Below, piece after piece: positions 17,698 to 26,243 of a DNA stretch of 64,000 bases. The DNA is taken from contig NZ_JAUSQU010000001.1 in NCBI RefSeq assembly GCF_030811455.1, positions 6,386,001 to 6,450,000 on the forward strand, read 5' to 3'. Below the pieces are notes generated by a model. It saw only the letters and a program-made list of their open reading frames with translations, did not search any database and had not been told where the DNA came from. Each line of letters begins with the position of its first letter. Positions within the stretch are counted from its first letter, which is position 1. The DNA is from Streptosporangium lutulentum. GTDB lineage: Bacteria > Actinomycetota > Actinomycetes > Streptosporangiales > Streptosporangiaceae. Both the position numbers and the translations under genes were made by a program.

Positions 17698-17727
17698 AAC
17701 ATAGTCGAATCAAGAACGATCGGTCAA
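17698..17727 (-). promoter_or_regulatory. TetR promoter with operator in the spacer
   Basis: Minus strand: TTGACC (17727-17722) and TATGTT (17703-17698), 18 bp apart. The 15-bp operator CAAGAACGATCGGTC (17711-17725) overlaps the -35 and spacer, so binding would block polymerase. Transcription would begin at about the ATG. Confidence 0.65.
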
Positions 17728-17780
17728 CAAGGAGTCCGTCCGGCATCGAGTGGTGGCTGGGTCTCGGACGGTCGCGGCGC

Positions 17781-17809
17781 TTGAGGCGCGACGATGATCC
17801 ATGGATAAT
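17781..17809 (+). promoter_or_regulatory. Promoter of the GH42 gene
   Basis: TTGAGG (17781-17786) and GATAAT (17804-17809) are 17 bp apart, about 35 nt before the GTG start. An AT-rich segment (17804-17832) follows and may hold an operator. Confidence 0.55.
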
Positions 17810-17843
17810 TAGTTTAAGTTCCATCCTAATAAAGGGGTCCGGA

Positions 17844-19853
17844 GTGGACTGGCCGAAGGGGTTCGAGGGGCTGTGCTACGGAGGGGACTACAACCCCGAG
17901 CAGTGGCCCGAGGAGGTCTGGAAGGAGGACGTCGAGCTGATGCGGCGGGCCGGGGTCAACCTGGTCACCGTCGGGGTGTTCTCCTGGGCCCGGCTGGAGC
18001 CGTCGCCCGGCGTCCACGACCTCGGATGGCTGGACCGCGTCCTCGACCTGCTCCACGAGGGCGGGATCGGAGTCAACCTGGCCACCCCCACCGCCTCCCC
18101 GCCCCCCTGGTTCGGCCTGGCCCACCCGGACGCCCTCACCGTCACGGCGGACGGGGTCCGGCTCACCCACGGCAGCCGCGACACCTACTGCGTGAGTGCC
18201 CCGCCGTACCGTGACGCCTCCGTCCGGATCGCCACCACGCTCGCCGAGCGCTACCGGGACCACCCCACCCTGGTGATGTGGCACGTCCACAACGAGTACG
18301 GGACGCCGTGCCACTGCGACCACGTCGCCGCCGCCTTCAGGACCTGGCTCAGGGCGAGACACGGCACGCTGGACGCGCTGAACGACGCCTGGACCACCTC
18401 GTTCTGGAGCCAGCACTACTCGGCGTGGGAGCAGATCGTGCCGCCCCGCGCCACCCAGTACCTCCCCAATCCCTCCCAGGCGCTCGACTTCCGGCGGTTC
18501 GTCTCCGACGCGATGCTCGACCACTTCCGCGCGCAGAAGGCGGTGCTGCGCGAGCTCACCCCCGACGTCCCGATCACCACGAACTTCGTCCTCGGCGACT
18601 GGGCGCCGGTGAACCAGCGGCACTGGGCCGGGGAGGTCGACCTGGTCGCGATCGACCACTACCCGTCCTCGAACCCCCCGGAGGAGACCGCCTTCGCCGC
18701 CGACCTCGCACGGGGCTGGGCCGGCGGGAGGCCGTGGCTGCTGATGGAACAGTCGGTGGTGACCTACACCGGGCCCCGGATGGTCGCCAAGCGCCCCGGG
18801 GAGATCGCCCGGCTGAGCCTGTCGCACATCGCGCGGGGCTCGCGCGGAGCGATGTTCTTCCAGTGGCGGGCCTCGCGAGGCGGAGCCGAGCTCTGGCACT
18901 CGGGCATGGTTCCGCACGCCGGCCCCGACTCCCGGATCTTCCGCGAGATCTGCGAGCTCGGCGAGCTCCTGCCCTCCCTCAGGGAGGCCGTCCGCGCGCC
19001 GGTCGAGGCCGGGGCCGCGATCCTGTGGGACGCGGAGGCGGGCTGGGCCCTGCAGGCACCGGGTCTCCCGTCGGCGGAGCTGAGCTACCCGGAGGCCGTA
19101 CGGCAGGCGCACCGGGTGCTCTACCGGCACGGCGTCACCGCCGACTTCGCCCACCCCTCGGCGGACCTGTCGGCGTACGGGCTCGTGCTCGTCCCCGGCC
19201 TCTACCTGATCACGGACGCCGACGCCGCGAACCTCCGCCGATACGTCGAAGGCGGCGGCACGCTCCTGGTCTCCTACCTCAGCGGGGTCGCCGACGAGCA
19301 CGCCCGGGTCCGGCGGGGCGGCTACCCCGGAGCCCTGCGCGACCTGCTCGGCGTCAGGGTCGAGGAGTTCCATCCCCTGCCCCCGGACCTCGCGATCCCC
19401 CTGTCCGTCCCCGGCGGCGGCCCCCTGCGCGCCCACACCGAGGACGCCGGACGGCCCGGGGACGAGCGGCTCCCGAGCGGTCGCGGGAAAGCCGGGGAAA
19501 CCGGGGAATCCGGGGAAAGGCAGGACACCGGGACGTTCTGGAGCGAGCACGTCCACCTGCGCGGCGCCGAGGCGCTGGCCCTCTACACCGGCTCGCACCC
19601 CTCGGCCGCCGCGCTCTCCGGCGTGCCGGCCATCACCCGTAACCGGTACGGAACGGGCACGGCGCTCTACCTCTCCACCCGGCTCGCCGACGACGCCTAC
19701 GCCCGCCTGCTGGGCCTGCGACCGGCTCACGTTGAGCTCGTACGGCGTGGCGAGTGGCTGTTCGCGGTCAATCACGGCGACGATGAGAGGACGATGGCGA
19801 GCGGCCTGTGCCTGCCCCCCGGCGGCTACGCCGTCCTGAAGGTGCGCGACTGA
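17844..19853 (+). CDS. GH42 beta-galactosidase
   Basis: A 669-residue family 42 glycoside hydrolase, cytoplasmic. The acid/base is Glu151 in WHVHNEYG and the nucleophile is Glu302 in WLLMEQS. A trimerisation domain follows (from about 390) and then a small C-terminal beta domain. I choose GTG 17844, which follows AAAGGGG/GGAG and gives the family's usual start (FEGLCYGGDYNPEQW). A short Gly/Glu-rich insertion (GKAGETGESGERQ) near residue 555 is encoded by a CCGGGGAAA-type tandem repeat at about 19487-19517 and is probably a loop. It hydrolyses terminal beta-galactosides. No transporter lies beside it, but the sugar ABC system is 8 kb away. Confidence 0.93.
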   Translation: MDWPKGFEGLCYGGDYNPEQWPEEVWKEDVELMRRAGVNLVTVGVFSWARLEPSPGVHDLGWLDRVLDLLHEGGIGVNLATPTASPPPWFGLAHPDALTVTADGVRLTHGSRDTYCVSAPPYRDASVRIATTLAERYRDHPTLVMWHVHNEYGTPCHCDHVAAAFRTWLRARHGTLDALNDAWTTSFWSQHYSAWEQIVPPRATQYLPNPSQALDFRRFVSDAMLDHFRAQKAVLRELTPDVPITTNFVLGDWAPVNQRHWAGEVDLVAIDHYPSSNPPEETAFAADLARGWAGGRPWLLMEQSVVTYTGPRMVAKRPGEIARLSLSHIARGSRGAMFFQWRASRGGAELWHSGMVPHAGPDSRIFREICELGELLPSLREAVRAPVEAGAAILWDAEAGWALQAPGLPSAELSYPEAVRQAHRVLYRHGVTADFAHPSADLSAYGLVLVPGLYLITDADAANLRRYVEGGGTLLVSYLSGVADEHARVRRGGYPGALRDLLGVRVEEFHPLPPDLAIPLSVPGGGPLRAHTEDAGRPGDERLPSGRGKAGETGESGERQDTGTFWSEHVHLRGAEALALYTGSHPSAAALSGVPAITRNRYGTGTALYLSTRLADDAYARLLGLRPAHVELVRRGEWLFAVNHGDDERTMASGLCLPPGGYAVLKVRD

Positions 19854-19939
19854 AGATCTATGGCTGAAAGTGCAAGCGGGTGTCCAGCAGGATGCAATGA
19901 TCCACTGACACGATCGGGGCTGCTTTGAAGGAGGCACCC

Positions 19940-21121
19940 GTGCGTCGTTCCATCCCCCTGGCACTCACCGCCGCGATTCTCGCGTTGTCGGGGACCACGA
20001 TCTCTCCCGCCTCGGCCGCGACCGGGCCGTGCGATCGCGGTCAGGGCGCGGACCTGCGCGGCCAGGACTTCACCGGAGGCGCCCGGCTCCCCGCCGACCT
20101 ACGCTGCGCCGACCTGACCGATGCCAAGCTCGACGGCGTCGAGCTCGTCCTGAAGGACCTCACCGGGGCGACCCTGCGCGGCGCCTCGCTCCGGCAGGCC
20201 AACCTCAACCTGAGCACGCTGAAATACGCCGACCTGCGCGGCGCCGACTTCACCGAGGCCAACCTCGGCCAGCTGCACGCCGACCACGCCGACCTGCGCG
20301 GCGCGATCCTGATCGACGCCGAGGCGGGGCAGGCGGAGTTCCCGTACGCGGACCTGAGCGGGGCGACCCTGACCCGGGCCGTGCTGACCCAGGCCGACTT
20401 CACCAACGCCAAGCTGATCGACACCGACCTCACCGAGAGCACCCCGGGCCAGCTCAAGGCGCGCAACGCCGACTTCACCCGGGCCAAGCTCCACGAGGCC
20501 AAAATGGGCCAGGCCAACCTGCGCAACGCGACGTTCAAGAACGCCGACGTGAGTGAGGCCGAGTTCACGCAGTCCGAGCTGGACGGCGCCGACTTCACCG
20601 GGGCGCTGGTCGAGGGGGCGTCCTTCGTCCAGGCCGACGACGCGGACCTGAGCGGTTCCGAGGGCACCCCGACGGGCATCGACCTGCCGTTCCAGCCGCC
20701 CGCCGACGTCGAGGACGACTTCGGCCCCCGGGTGGACAGGCGCCCCCCGCCCCCCGGCCCGCCGGTCGGGCTCATCCTGGTCGTGCTCAGCGCGATGGGC
20801 CTGGCGATCACCATGGTGACCTGGGGGGTCACCGCACAGCAGCGGAGCAGGCGCAACGCCCAGTTCGCCCAAATGCGGCGCAACGCCGAGGAGGACATCA
20901 CCCGGCTGGGTGAGGAGATCGACCGACTCGACTACGAGTTCCAGGTCAGCGGGCGGGGAAGCATGACCGCCGACCAAGACTGGCGCCACGCGATCGACGC
21001 CTACGAGGCAGCCAAGATCTCGATGGCCGTGGCCCAGCGTCTGGAGGAGCTGCACTTCGTGGAGCAGGCCGTACAGGACGGCAGGGCCGCCCTGGGCCGC
21101 CTCAGGACCAGGTCCCTCTGA
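19940..21121 (+). CDS. Secreted, membrane-anchored pentapeptide-repeat protein
   Basis: A 393-residue protein of unknown function. GTG 19940 follows GAAGGAGG and gives a signal peptide (MRRSIPLALTAAILALSGTT...ASA). About 200 residues of A(D/N)LxG pentapeptide repeats follow (DLRGADFTEANLGQL and so on), predicted to form a right-handed square beta helix outside the membrane. A Pro-rich linker (RRPPPPGPP), one transmembrane helix (VGLILVVLSAMGLAITMV, about 282-300) and a charged helical tail with coiled-coil character complete it. The order implies repeat domain outside and tail inside. It stands alone and is convergent with the quinone reductase. Confidence 0.85.
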   Translation: MRRSIPLALTAAILALSGTTISPASAATGPCDRGQGADLRGQDFTGGARLPADLRCADLTDAKLDGVELVLKDLTGATLRGASLRQANLNLSTLKYADLRGADFTEANLGQLHADHADLRGAILIDAEAGQAEFPYADLSGATLTRAVLTQADFTNAKLIDTDLTESTPGQLKARNADFTRAKLHEAKMGQANLRNATFKNADVSEAEFTQSELDGADFTGALVEGASFVQADDADLSGSEGTPTGIDLPFQPPADVEDDFGPRVDRRPPPPGPPVGLILVVLSAMGLAITMVTWGVTAQQRSRRNAQFAQMRRNAEEDITRLGEEIDRLDYEFQVSGRGSMTADQDWRHAIDAYEAAKISMAVAQRLEELHFVEQAVQDGRAALGRLRTRSL

Positions 21122-21155
21122 AACCCCCGGCCTCACCGGGCGGGCCGTCGCCTCC

Positions 21156-21195
21156 GGGCGGCGTGATCACCCTCGGCGCAGGAGAAACGCCGCCC
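21156..21195. terminator. Hairpin between convergent pentapeptide gene and lpdA
   Basis: GGGCGGCGT (21156-21164) pairs with ACGCCGCCC (21187-21195), a 9-bp stem with a 22-nt loop, in the 159-bp convergent gap. It may serve both genes. Confidence 0.5.
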
Positions 21196-21280
21196 GACGA
21201 TCGCTCGCCATCGCGCTAACGCGAGCCGCCGAAACCCCGGACGGCACGAGGGGGTGACGGCTCTCCGGCGGTGTGGGCGG

Positions 21281-22684
21281 TCAGATGCCGCTGGGGGTCA
21301 TCGGCTGCATCAGGCGGCGGGCCGCCTCGGTGACGGAGCCGGACAACGAGGGGTAGACCGCGAAGGTGTGGGCGAGCTGGTCGACGGTCAGCCGCTGCTG
21401 AACGGCGATCGAAACCGCCAGGATCAGCTCGGACGCGCGGGGGGCGACCACGATGCCCCCGAGGACGATGCCGGTGTTCGGGCGGCAGAACAGCTTCACG
21501 AAGCCGTCGTTGAATCCCTGCATCTTGGCGCGGGCGTTGGTGGCCAGCGGCAGCTTGACCACGTTGGCCTCGATCTCGCCCGCCTCGATCGCCTTCTGGG
21601 CGATGCCCACGGCGGCGATCTCGGGGTCGGTGAAGATGGTGGAGGCCACGGTGGCCAGGCGGAGCGGCTGCACGGCCTCGCCGAGGGCGTGCCAGACCGC
21701 GATCCGGCCCTGCATGGCGGCGACCGAGGCGAGCATGAGCACGCCCGTGCAGTCACCGGCCGCGTAGACGCCGGGCGCGGAGGTGCGGGAGACCTTGTCG
21801 ACCTGGATGAAACCGCCCCGGTCGAGGGTGACCCCGGCCTCCTCCAGGCCGATCCCCGCGGTGTTGGGGACCATGCCGACCGTCATCAGGCAGTGGCTGC
21901 CCTCGGCGGTCCGGCCGTCCTCCAGCGTGACGACCACGCCGCTCGCGGTGCGCTTGACGGACTCGGCGCGGGAGCGGCCCATGACGTTCATGCCCCGGCG
22001 CCGATACACCTCTTCGAGGACCTCGGCGGCGTCGGCGTCCTCGTTGGGCATCATCCGGTCGCGCGAGGACACGAGCGTGACCTCGGAGCCCAGCGACCTG
22101 TACGCGCCCGCGAACTCCGCGCCGGTGACGCCGGAGCCGACCACGATGAGGTGCTCCGGAAGCTCCTCCAGGTCGTACAGCTGCCGCCAGTTGAGGATGC
22201 GCTCGCCGTCGGGCTCGGCGCCGGGCAGGACACGCGGGGTCGCACCGGTCGCCACGATGACGACGTCGGCCCGGATCGTCCGGTCCCCCGCCCTGACCAC
22301 CTGCGGGTCGACCAGCCGCCCGGGAGCCCGGATCACCTCGACGCCCTCGGCGGCCAGCCGCGCGGCGATGTCGGAGGACTGCGCCCGGGCGAGTTCTTTC
22401 ACACGTTTGTTGACCAGCGGCATGTCCGCGATGACGCCGCCGACGTCGCCGTCGGGGCCGCCGGTGAAGTGAACCCCGAGCATGTTGGCGTCGAGGAGCG
22501 CCTGCTTGCGCACGGAGCTCGCGATCAGCGTCTTGGACGGCACGCAGTCGGTGAGCACGCAGGCCCCGCCGGGGCCGTCCTGTTCGACGACGGTGACCTG
22601 CGCCCCGAGTTGCGCGGCCACCAGGGCCGACTCGTACCCGCCGGGTCCGCCACCGATGATCACGATCCTTGTCACGTACCCCAT
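21281..22684 (-). CDS. lpdA: NAD(P)H:quinone oxidoreductase, LpdA-type flavoprotein
   Basis: A 467-residue FAD pyridine-nucleotide-disulphide oxidoreductase related to mycobacterial LpdA (Rv3303c type). It has the N-terminal GGGPGGYESA motif, the NAD-binding VVGSGVTGAEFAG and the FAD-binding GVYAAGDCTG. The lipoamide-dehydrogenase His-Pro-Glu motif is replaced by AVYPSLSGSVTEA, so it should not act as E3 of pyruvate dehydrogenase. The redox region reads GGACVLTDCVPSK and keeps two cysteines in a CX4C spacing. Start ATG 22684 is chosen with a GGGAGA site; GTG 22675 is an alternative. Likely role is two-electron quinone reduction (family knowledge). Confidence 0.88.
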   Translation of the reverse strand: MGYVTRIVIIGGGPGGYESALVAAQLGAQVTVVEQDGPGGACVLTDCVPSKTLIASSVRKQALLDANMLGVHFTGGPDGDVGGVIADMPLVNKRVKELARAQSSDIAARLAAEGVEVIRAPGRLVDPQVVRAGDRTIRADVVIVATGATPRVLPGAEPDGERILNWRQLYDLEELPEHLIVVGSGVTGAEFAGAYRSLGSEVTLVSSRDRMMPNEDADAAEVLEEVYRRRGMNVMGRSRAESVKRTASGVVVTLEDGRTAEGSHCLMTVGMVPNTAGIGLEEAGVTLDRGGFIQVDKVSRTSAPGVYAAGDCTGVLMLASVAAMQGRIAVWHALGEAVQPLRLATVASTIFTDPEIAAVGIAQKAIEAGEIEANVVKLPLATNARAKMQGFNDGFVKLFCRPNTGIVLGGIVVAPRASELILAVSIAVQQRLTVDQLAHTFAVYPSLSGSVTEAARRLMQPMTPSGI

Positions 22685-22818
22685 TCTCCCGCATAGCCGG
22701 ACCGGCCGACGCTCGACACCCCTTGAAAACCGCGAAAGCTCCCTCAAAACCGGAGGAAATCGGCGCCCCGTCGAGGCGAAGCGGGCTTCTAGCCGATCTT
22801 GGATTAGTGTTTGATGCC

Positions 22819-23274
22819 GTGCCTGTCTACGCCGCCTACGGCAGCAACATGGACCCCAAGCAGATGGCCCAGAGGGCCCCGCACTCGCCGATCAGGGGGT
22901 CGGGCTGGCTTCAGGGCTGGCGTCTGACCTTCGGCGGGAACGACCTCGGCTGGGAGGGCGCGCTCGCCTCCATCGTCGAGGACCCCGACAGCCATGTCTT
23001 CGTCGTCCTCTACGACGTGCCCGAGTGGGACGAGACCTCCCTCGACCAGTGGGAGGGCGCGGCGCGCGGCCTCTATCACAAGGTCAAACTCCGGGTGCAG
23101 GTCATGGAGGGCGAGGAGGTGGCCTGGTTCTACGTGCTCGACGGATACGAGGGCGGACTGCCCTCGGCGCGCTACCTCGGCATCCTCGCCGAGGCGGCCG
23201 AGAACGCCGGCGCGCCCGACGACTACGTCAAGGACCTGCGCGGCCGTCCCTGCACGTCCATCGGGGGCCATTGA
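22819..23274 (+). CDS. Gamma-glutamylcyclotransferase-like (AIG2/GGCT fold) protein
   Basis: A 151-residue GGCT-fold protein with the diagnostic N-terminal VYAAYGSNM (substrate-binding YGSN). GTG 22819 is chosen because it starts the domain. A TAGTGT -10-like hexamer (22805-22810) ends 8 bp before it, with no ribosome site, so the mRNA may be leaderless. It is divergent from lpdA. The fold releases 5-oxoproline from gamma-glutamyl amines in characterised members; the substrate here is unknown. A tandem repeat array begins at its stop codon. Confidence 0.85.
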   Translation: MPVYAAYGSNMDPKQMAQRAPHSPIRGSGWLQGWRLTFGGNDLGWEGALASIVEDPDSHVFVVLYDVPEWDETSLDQWEGAARGLYHKVKLRVQVMEGEEVAWFYVLDGYEGGLPSARYLGILAEAAENAGAPDDYVKDLRGRPCTSIGGH

Positions 23275-23470
23275 CGCGCCGCCCGGCCGGTCCTCCCCGA
23301 CCGGCCCGGGGCCGGTGACGCGCCATCGGGCCGGACTTCCCGACCGACACGCGCCGCCGGGCCGGGTCTCCCTGACCGGCCGACACGCGCCGCCGGGCCA
23401 GGACTCCCCGGCCGGCCGACACACGCCGCCGGGCCGGGCTCCCTGACCAGCCGACACGCGCCGCCGGACG
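23269..23470. repeat. 35-36-bp minisatellite beginning at the GGCT-gene stop
   Basis: Clear units at 23344-23379, 23380-23415, 23416-23450 and a partial one from 23451 (start CCGACACGCGCCGCCGGGCC). Two diverged units come first: about 23269-23304, which contains the gene's TGA stop, and about 23309-23343. It fills most of the gap 23275-23542; the remainder holds the next gene's -10. Confidence 0.85.
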
Positions 23471-23529
23471 GTGACGGACGTCTCCTCCGGTACCGGCCGA
23501 CCTCCCGGCGGCACGCTCAGCCGGGCGAG

Positions 23530-23535
23530 TACGCT
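23530..23535 (+). promoter_or_regulatory. -10 element of PNP gene (leaderless)
   Basis: TACGCT lies 7 bp before the GTG start at 23543 and no ribosome site precedes that start, so the mRNA probably begins at the start codon. Confidence 0.5.
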
Positions 23536-23542
23536 CTGCTTC

Positions 23543-24346
23543 GTGACCAATGACCCTTATGCACTCGCCACGGAGGCCGCGGCCGCACTGAAGAGCGCCG
23601 TCGGAATCGATTCCTTCGATGTCGCGCTGGTGATGGGTTCGGGCTGGGTCCCGGCCGCCGACGCGATCGGCGAGACGATCGCCGAGATCCCGGTGACCGA
23701 CCTGCCCGGTTTCGCGCCGCCCGCCGTGGCCGGCCACGCGGGAAAGATCCGCGCCGTTCGCACCGAGTCGGGCTCCGTCGCGCTGATCTTCCTCGGCCGC
23801 ACCCACCTCTACGAGGGTCGCGGCGTGGACCCCGTCGTGCACGGTGTGCGGACCGCGATCAGGGCCGGAGCCGGCACGATCGTGCTGACCAACGCCGCCG
23901 GGGGCCTCCGCCCCGAGACCCAGCAGGTCGGCGAGGCGGTGCTGATCAGTGACCACATCAACCTGACCGGCGCCAACCCGATTACCGGCGCCACCTTCGT
24001 CGATCTCACCGACGTCTACACCCCGCGCCTGCGCGACCTGGCCCGCGAGGTGGACCCGTCGCTGGCCGAGGGCGTCTACGTGGCCTTCCGCGGCCCGACC
24101 TACGAGACCCCGGCCGAGGTCCGCATGTGCAGGATCCTCGGCGGCGACATGGTGGGCATGTCCACCGCGCTGGAGGCCATCGCGGCCCGCGAGGGCGGCG
24201 CCGAGGTGCTCGGCGTCTCCCTGGTCACCAACCCGGGCGCCGGTCTCGTGGGCGAGCCGCTCAACCACGAGGAGGTGCTGGAGGTCGGCCGCGCCACCGC
24301 CACGCGCATGGGCGGACTCCTGTCCAAGGTGGTCGGCAAACTGTAG
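23543..24346 (+). CDS. Purine nucleoside phosphorylase
   Basis: A 267-residue class I (trimeric) purine nucleoside phosphorylase, which cleaves purine (deoxy)ribonucleosides with phosphate to base plus (deoxy)ribose-1-phosphate. Visible are the phosphate loop VMGSGWVPAAD, PAVAGHAGKIR, LTNAAGG, FRGPTYETPAEV and the MSTALEAIAAREGGAEVLGVSLVTN signature ahead of the purine-binding region. GTG 23543 gives the family's usual length. It is followed 85 bp later by a phosphosugar mutase that could convert its pentose-1-phosphate product, and salvage genes lie downstream. Confidence 0.93.
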   Translation: MTNDPYALATEAAAALKSAVGIDSFDVALVMGSGWVPAADAIGETIAEIPVTDLPGFAPPAVAGHAGKIRAVRTESGSVALIFLGRTHLYEGRGVDPVVHGVRTAIRAGAGTIVLTNAAGGLRPETQQVGEAVLISDHINLTGANPITGATFVDLTDVYTPRLRDLAREVDPSLAEGVYVAFRGPTYETPAEVRMCRILGGDMVGMSTALEAIAAREGGAEVLGVSLVTNPGAGLVGEPLNHEEVLEVGRATATRMGGLLSKVVGKL

Positions 24347-24431
24347 GGACGGCCGCGGGGGAACCCGGCGGCGGATGGCGGACCCGGCCCGGGCACACCA
24401 CGGGTCTCCGCCCGGACATCATGAGGTGACG

Positions 24432-26093
24432 ATGGACAACGGTCTTGTACGGCTCGCGCATTCCTGGCTGGCCCAGGACCCCGACCCCGAGACCCGGGCG
24501 GAACTCACGGCGCTGCTGGAGAGCGGCGACGACGAGGCGCTGCGCGAGCGGTTCGGGGCCAGGCTGGAGTTCGGCACCGCCGGTCTCCGTGGTGAGCTGG
24601 GCGCCGGTCCCAACCGGATGAACCGGGTCACCGTCATGCGCGCCGCCGCCGGTCTGGCCCGGGTGCTCGGTCCCGGCAGGCACGTCGTGATCGGTTACGA
24701 CGCCCGGCACAAGTCCGACGTCTTCGCCCACGACACCGCCGCGGTGCTCACCGGTGCCGGGCTGCGCGCCTCGGTCCTCCCCCTGCCGCTGCCCACCCCG
24801 GTGCTGGCCTTCGCCGTCCGCCGTCTCGGCGCCGACGCGGGCGTGACCGTCACCGCCAGCCACAACCCGCCTCGCGACAACGGCTACAAGGTCTACTGGG
24901 GAGACGGCTCCCAGATCGTGCCGCCGATCGACGCGGAGATCTCCGCCGCCATCGACGCCACGGGGCCGGTCTCCGAACTACCCCTCGGCTCTCCTGCGGA
25001 TCCCGCCTGGGTCACGCTGGGCGAGGACGTCGTGGCCGACTACCTGAAGGCGGTGACCGCGCTCCCGATCGGCGAGGCCCGTGACCTGCGGATGGCCTAC
25101 ACCCCGCTGCACGGTGTGGGCGGAGCCACGCTGAGGAGCGCCTTCCTGTCCGCAGGGTTCGACGCCCCCGCGACCGTCGAGGTCCAGGCGGAGCCCGATC
25201 CGGACTTCCCCACCGTCGCCTTCCCCAACCCGGAGGAGCCGGGCGCGATGGACCTCGCACTGGAGCTCGCCCGGCGCGTCGAAGCCGACCTGGTGCTGGC
25301 CAACGACCCCGACGCGGACCGCTGCGCGGTGGGCGTGCCCCTGCCCGGCGGCGACTACCGGATGCTGACCGGAGACGAGGTGGGCGCCCTCCTCGGCGAG
25401 CACGTGATCCGTCAGACCTCCGGCGACGACCGCCTCGTGGCCACCACGATCGTCTCGTCGTCCCTGCTCGGCAAGATCGCCGCAGCGTACGACGTGCACT
25501 ACGCCGAGACCCTCACCGGCTTCAAGTGGATCATGAAAGCCGGGGACGGCGCCGAAGACGCACGCACCCTGGTCTTCGGCTACGAGGAGGCGCTGGGCTA
25601 CAGCGTCGGCTCCGACCAGGGCCTGCCCGTCCACGACAAGGACGGCATCGGCGCCGCGCTGACCGTGGCCGGCCTCGCCGCGCAGGCCAGGCTGGACGGC
25701 CGTACCCTGCTCGACCTTCTGGACGACCAGGCCCGCAGGTACGGCCTGCACGCCACCTCCCAGCTCTCGTTCCGGGTGGCGGACCTGTCCCTGATCGACG
25801 GCGCGATGGCCCGTCTGCGAGCCGTCCCGCCCACCCGGCTCGGCGGTCACGAGGTCGAGTCGGCCGACGACCTGAACGAGGGTTCGGGGGGTCTCCCGCC
25901 CACCGACGGCCTGCGCTACCACCTGTCCGGCGGCACCCGCGTCGTCATCCGCCCCTCGGGCACCGAGCCCAAGCTCAAGTGCTACCTGGAGGTCGTGGTC
26001 CCGGTGACGGGCGAGGTCTCGCAGGCCCGGGCGCAGGCCGTACGGGATCTCGACGCCCTGAAGGCCGACCTGCCCGCCGCCCTCGGCCTGTGA
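24432..26093 (+). CDS. Phosphosugar mutase (phosphomannomutase/phosphopentomutase type)
   Basis: A 553-residue alpha-D-phosphohexomutase. Its four domains are marked by the catalytic serine loop TASHNPPRDNGYKVYW (about 147), the Mg-binding DPDADR (about 298), the sugar-binding GYEEALGY (about 386) and the phosphate loop RPSGTEPKLKCY (about 513). GAGGTGA precedes the ATG at 24432. Length and sequence resemble PgcA/phosphopentomutase-like enzymes; next to PNP a ribose-1-phosphate to ribose-5-phosphate role is attractive but is inference. Confidence 0.92.
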   Translation: MDNGLVRLAHSWLAQDPDPETRAELTALLESGDDEALRERFGARLEFGTAGLRGELGAGPNRMNRVTVMRAAAGLARVLGPGRHVVIGYDARHKSDVFAHDTAAVLTGAGLRASVLPLPLPTPVLAFAVRRLGADAGVTVTASHNPPRDNGYKVYWGDGSQIVPPIDAEISAAIDATGPVSELPLGSPADPAWVTLGEDVVADYLKAVTALPIGEARDLRMAYTPLHGVGGATLRSAFLSAGFDAPATVEVQAEPDPDFPTVAFPNPEEPGAMDLALELARRVEADLVLANDPDADRCAVGVPLPGGDYRMLTGDEVGALLGEHVIRQTSGDDRLVATTIVSSSLLGKIAAAYDVHYAETLTGFKWIMKAGDGAEDARTLVFGYEEALGYSVGSDQGLPVHDKDGIGAALTVAGLAAQARLDGRTLLDLLDDQARRYGLHATSQLSFRVADLSLIDGAMARLRAVPPTRLGGHEVESADDLNEGSGGLPPTDGLRYHLSGGTRVVIRPSGTEPKLKCYLEVVVPVTGEVSQARAQAVRDLDALKADLPAALGL

Positions 26094-26095
26094 CC

Positions 26096-26125
26096 CCTTC
26101 CGGCCCGCACGCGCGGACCGGAAGG
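26096..26125. terminator. Hairpin after phosphosugar mutase
   Basis: CCTTCCGG (26096-26103) pairs with CCGGAAGG (26118-26125) around a 14-nt loop, 3 bp after the stop codon. Confidence 0.6.
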
Positions 26126-26144
26126 AGCGCCACCGGCGCGGTCG

Positions 26145-26243
26145 TCCCCGGGGCGACCCACAGGTCAGACGGTGCACCGGGACGAGGATGAGCTTCAGGT
26201 CGGGCGGCGCGCCGGGGCGAGGATGCTCAGACGATGACGGCGA
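26145..26243. repeat. About 33-bp degenerate tandem units covering the PH-protein stop
   Basis: Three related units: about 26145-26175, 26176-26210 and 26211-26243 (CGCCGGGGCGAGGATGCTCAG type). The last contains the PH-protein stop codon (26227-26229); the other two lie downstream of that gene and keep the TCA. Confidence 0.6.

Noticed and set aside
17776..17786. Third copy of the LacI-like 11-mer before GH42
   Set aside because: GGCGCTTGAGG matches only 9 of 11 and is not palindromic; it overlaps the predicted -35 and may be chance.
17826..19964. A 712-codon open frame antisense to the GH42 gene
   Set aside because: Composition is Gly/Val/Arg-rich shadow sequence; the sense strand has both GH42 catalytic glutamates.
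21281..22684. Dihydrolipoamide dehydrogenase (E3)
   Set aside because: The C-terminal catalytic His is missing (AVYPSLSG) and no 2-oxoacid dehydrogenase genes are nearby; LpdA-type quinone reductase fits better.
17001..23470. CRISPR arrays suggested by short regular repeats
   Set aside because: Units are contiguous tandem repeats with no unique spacers, and no cas genes are present.
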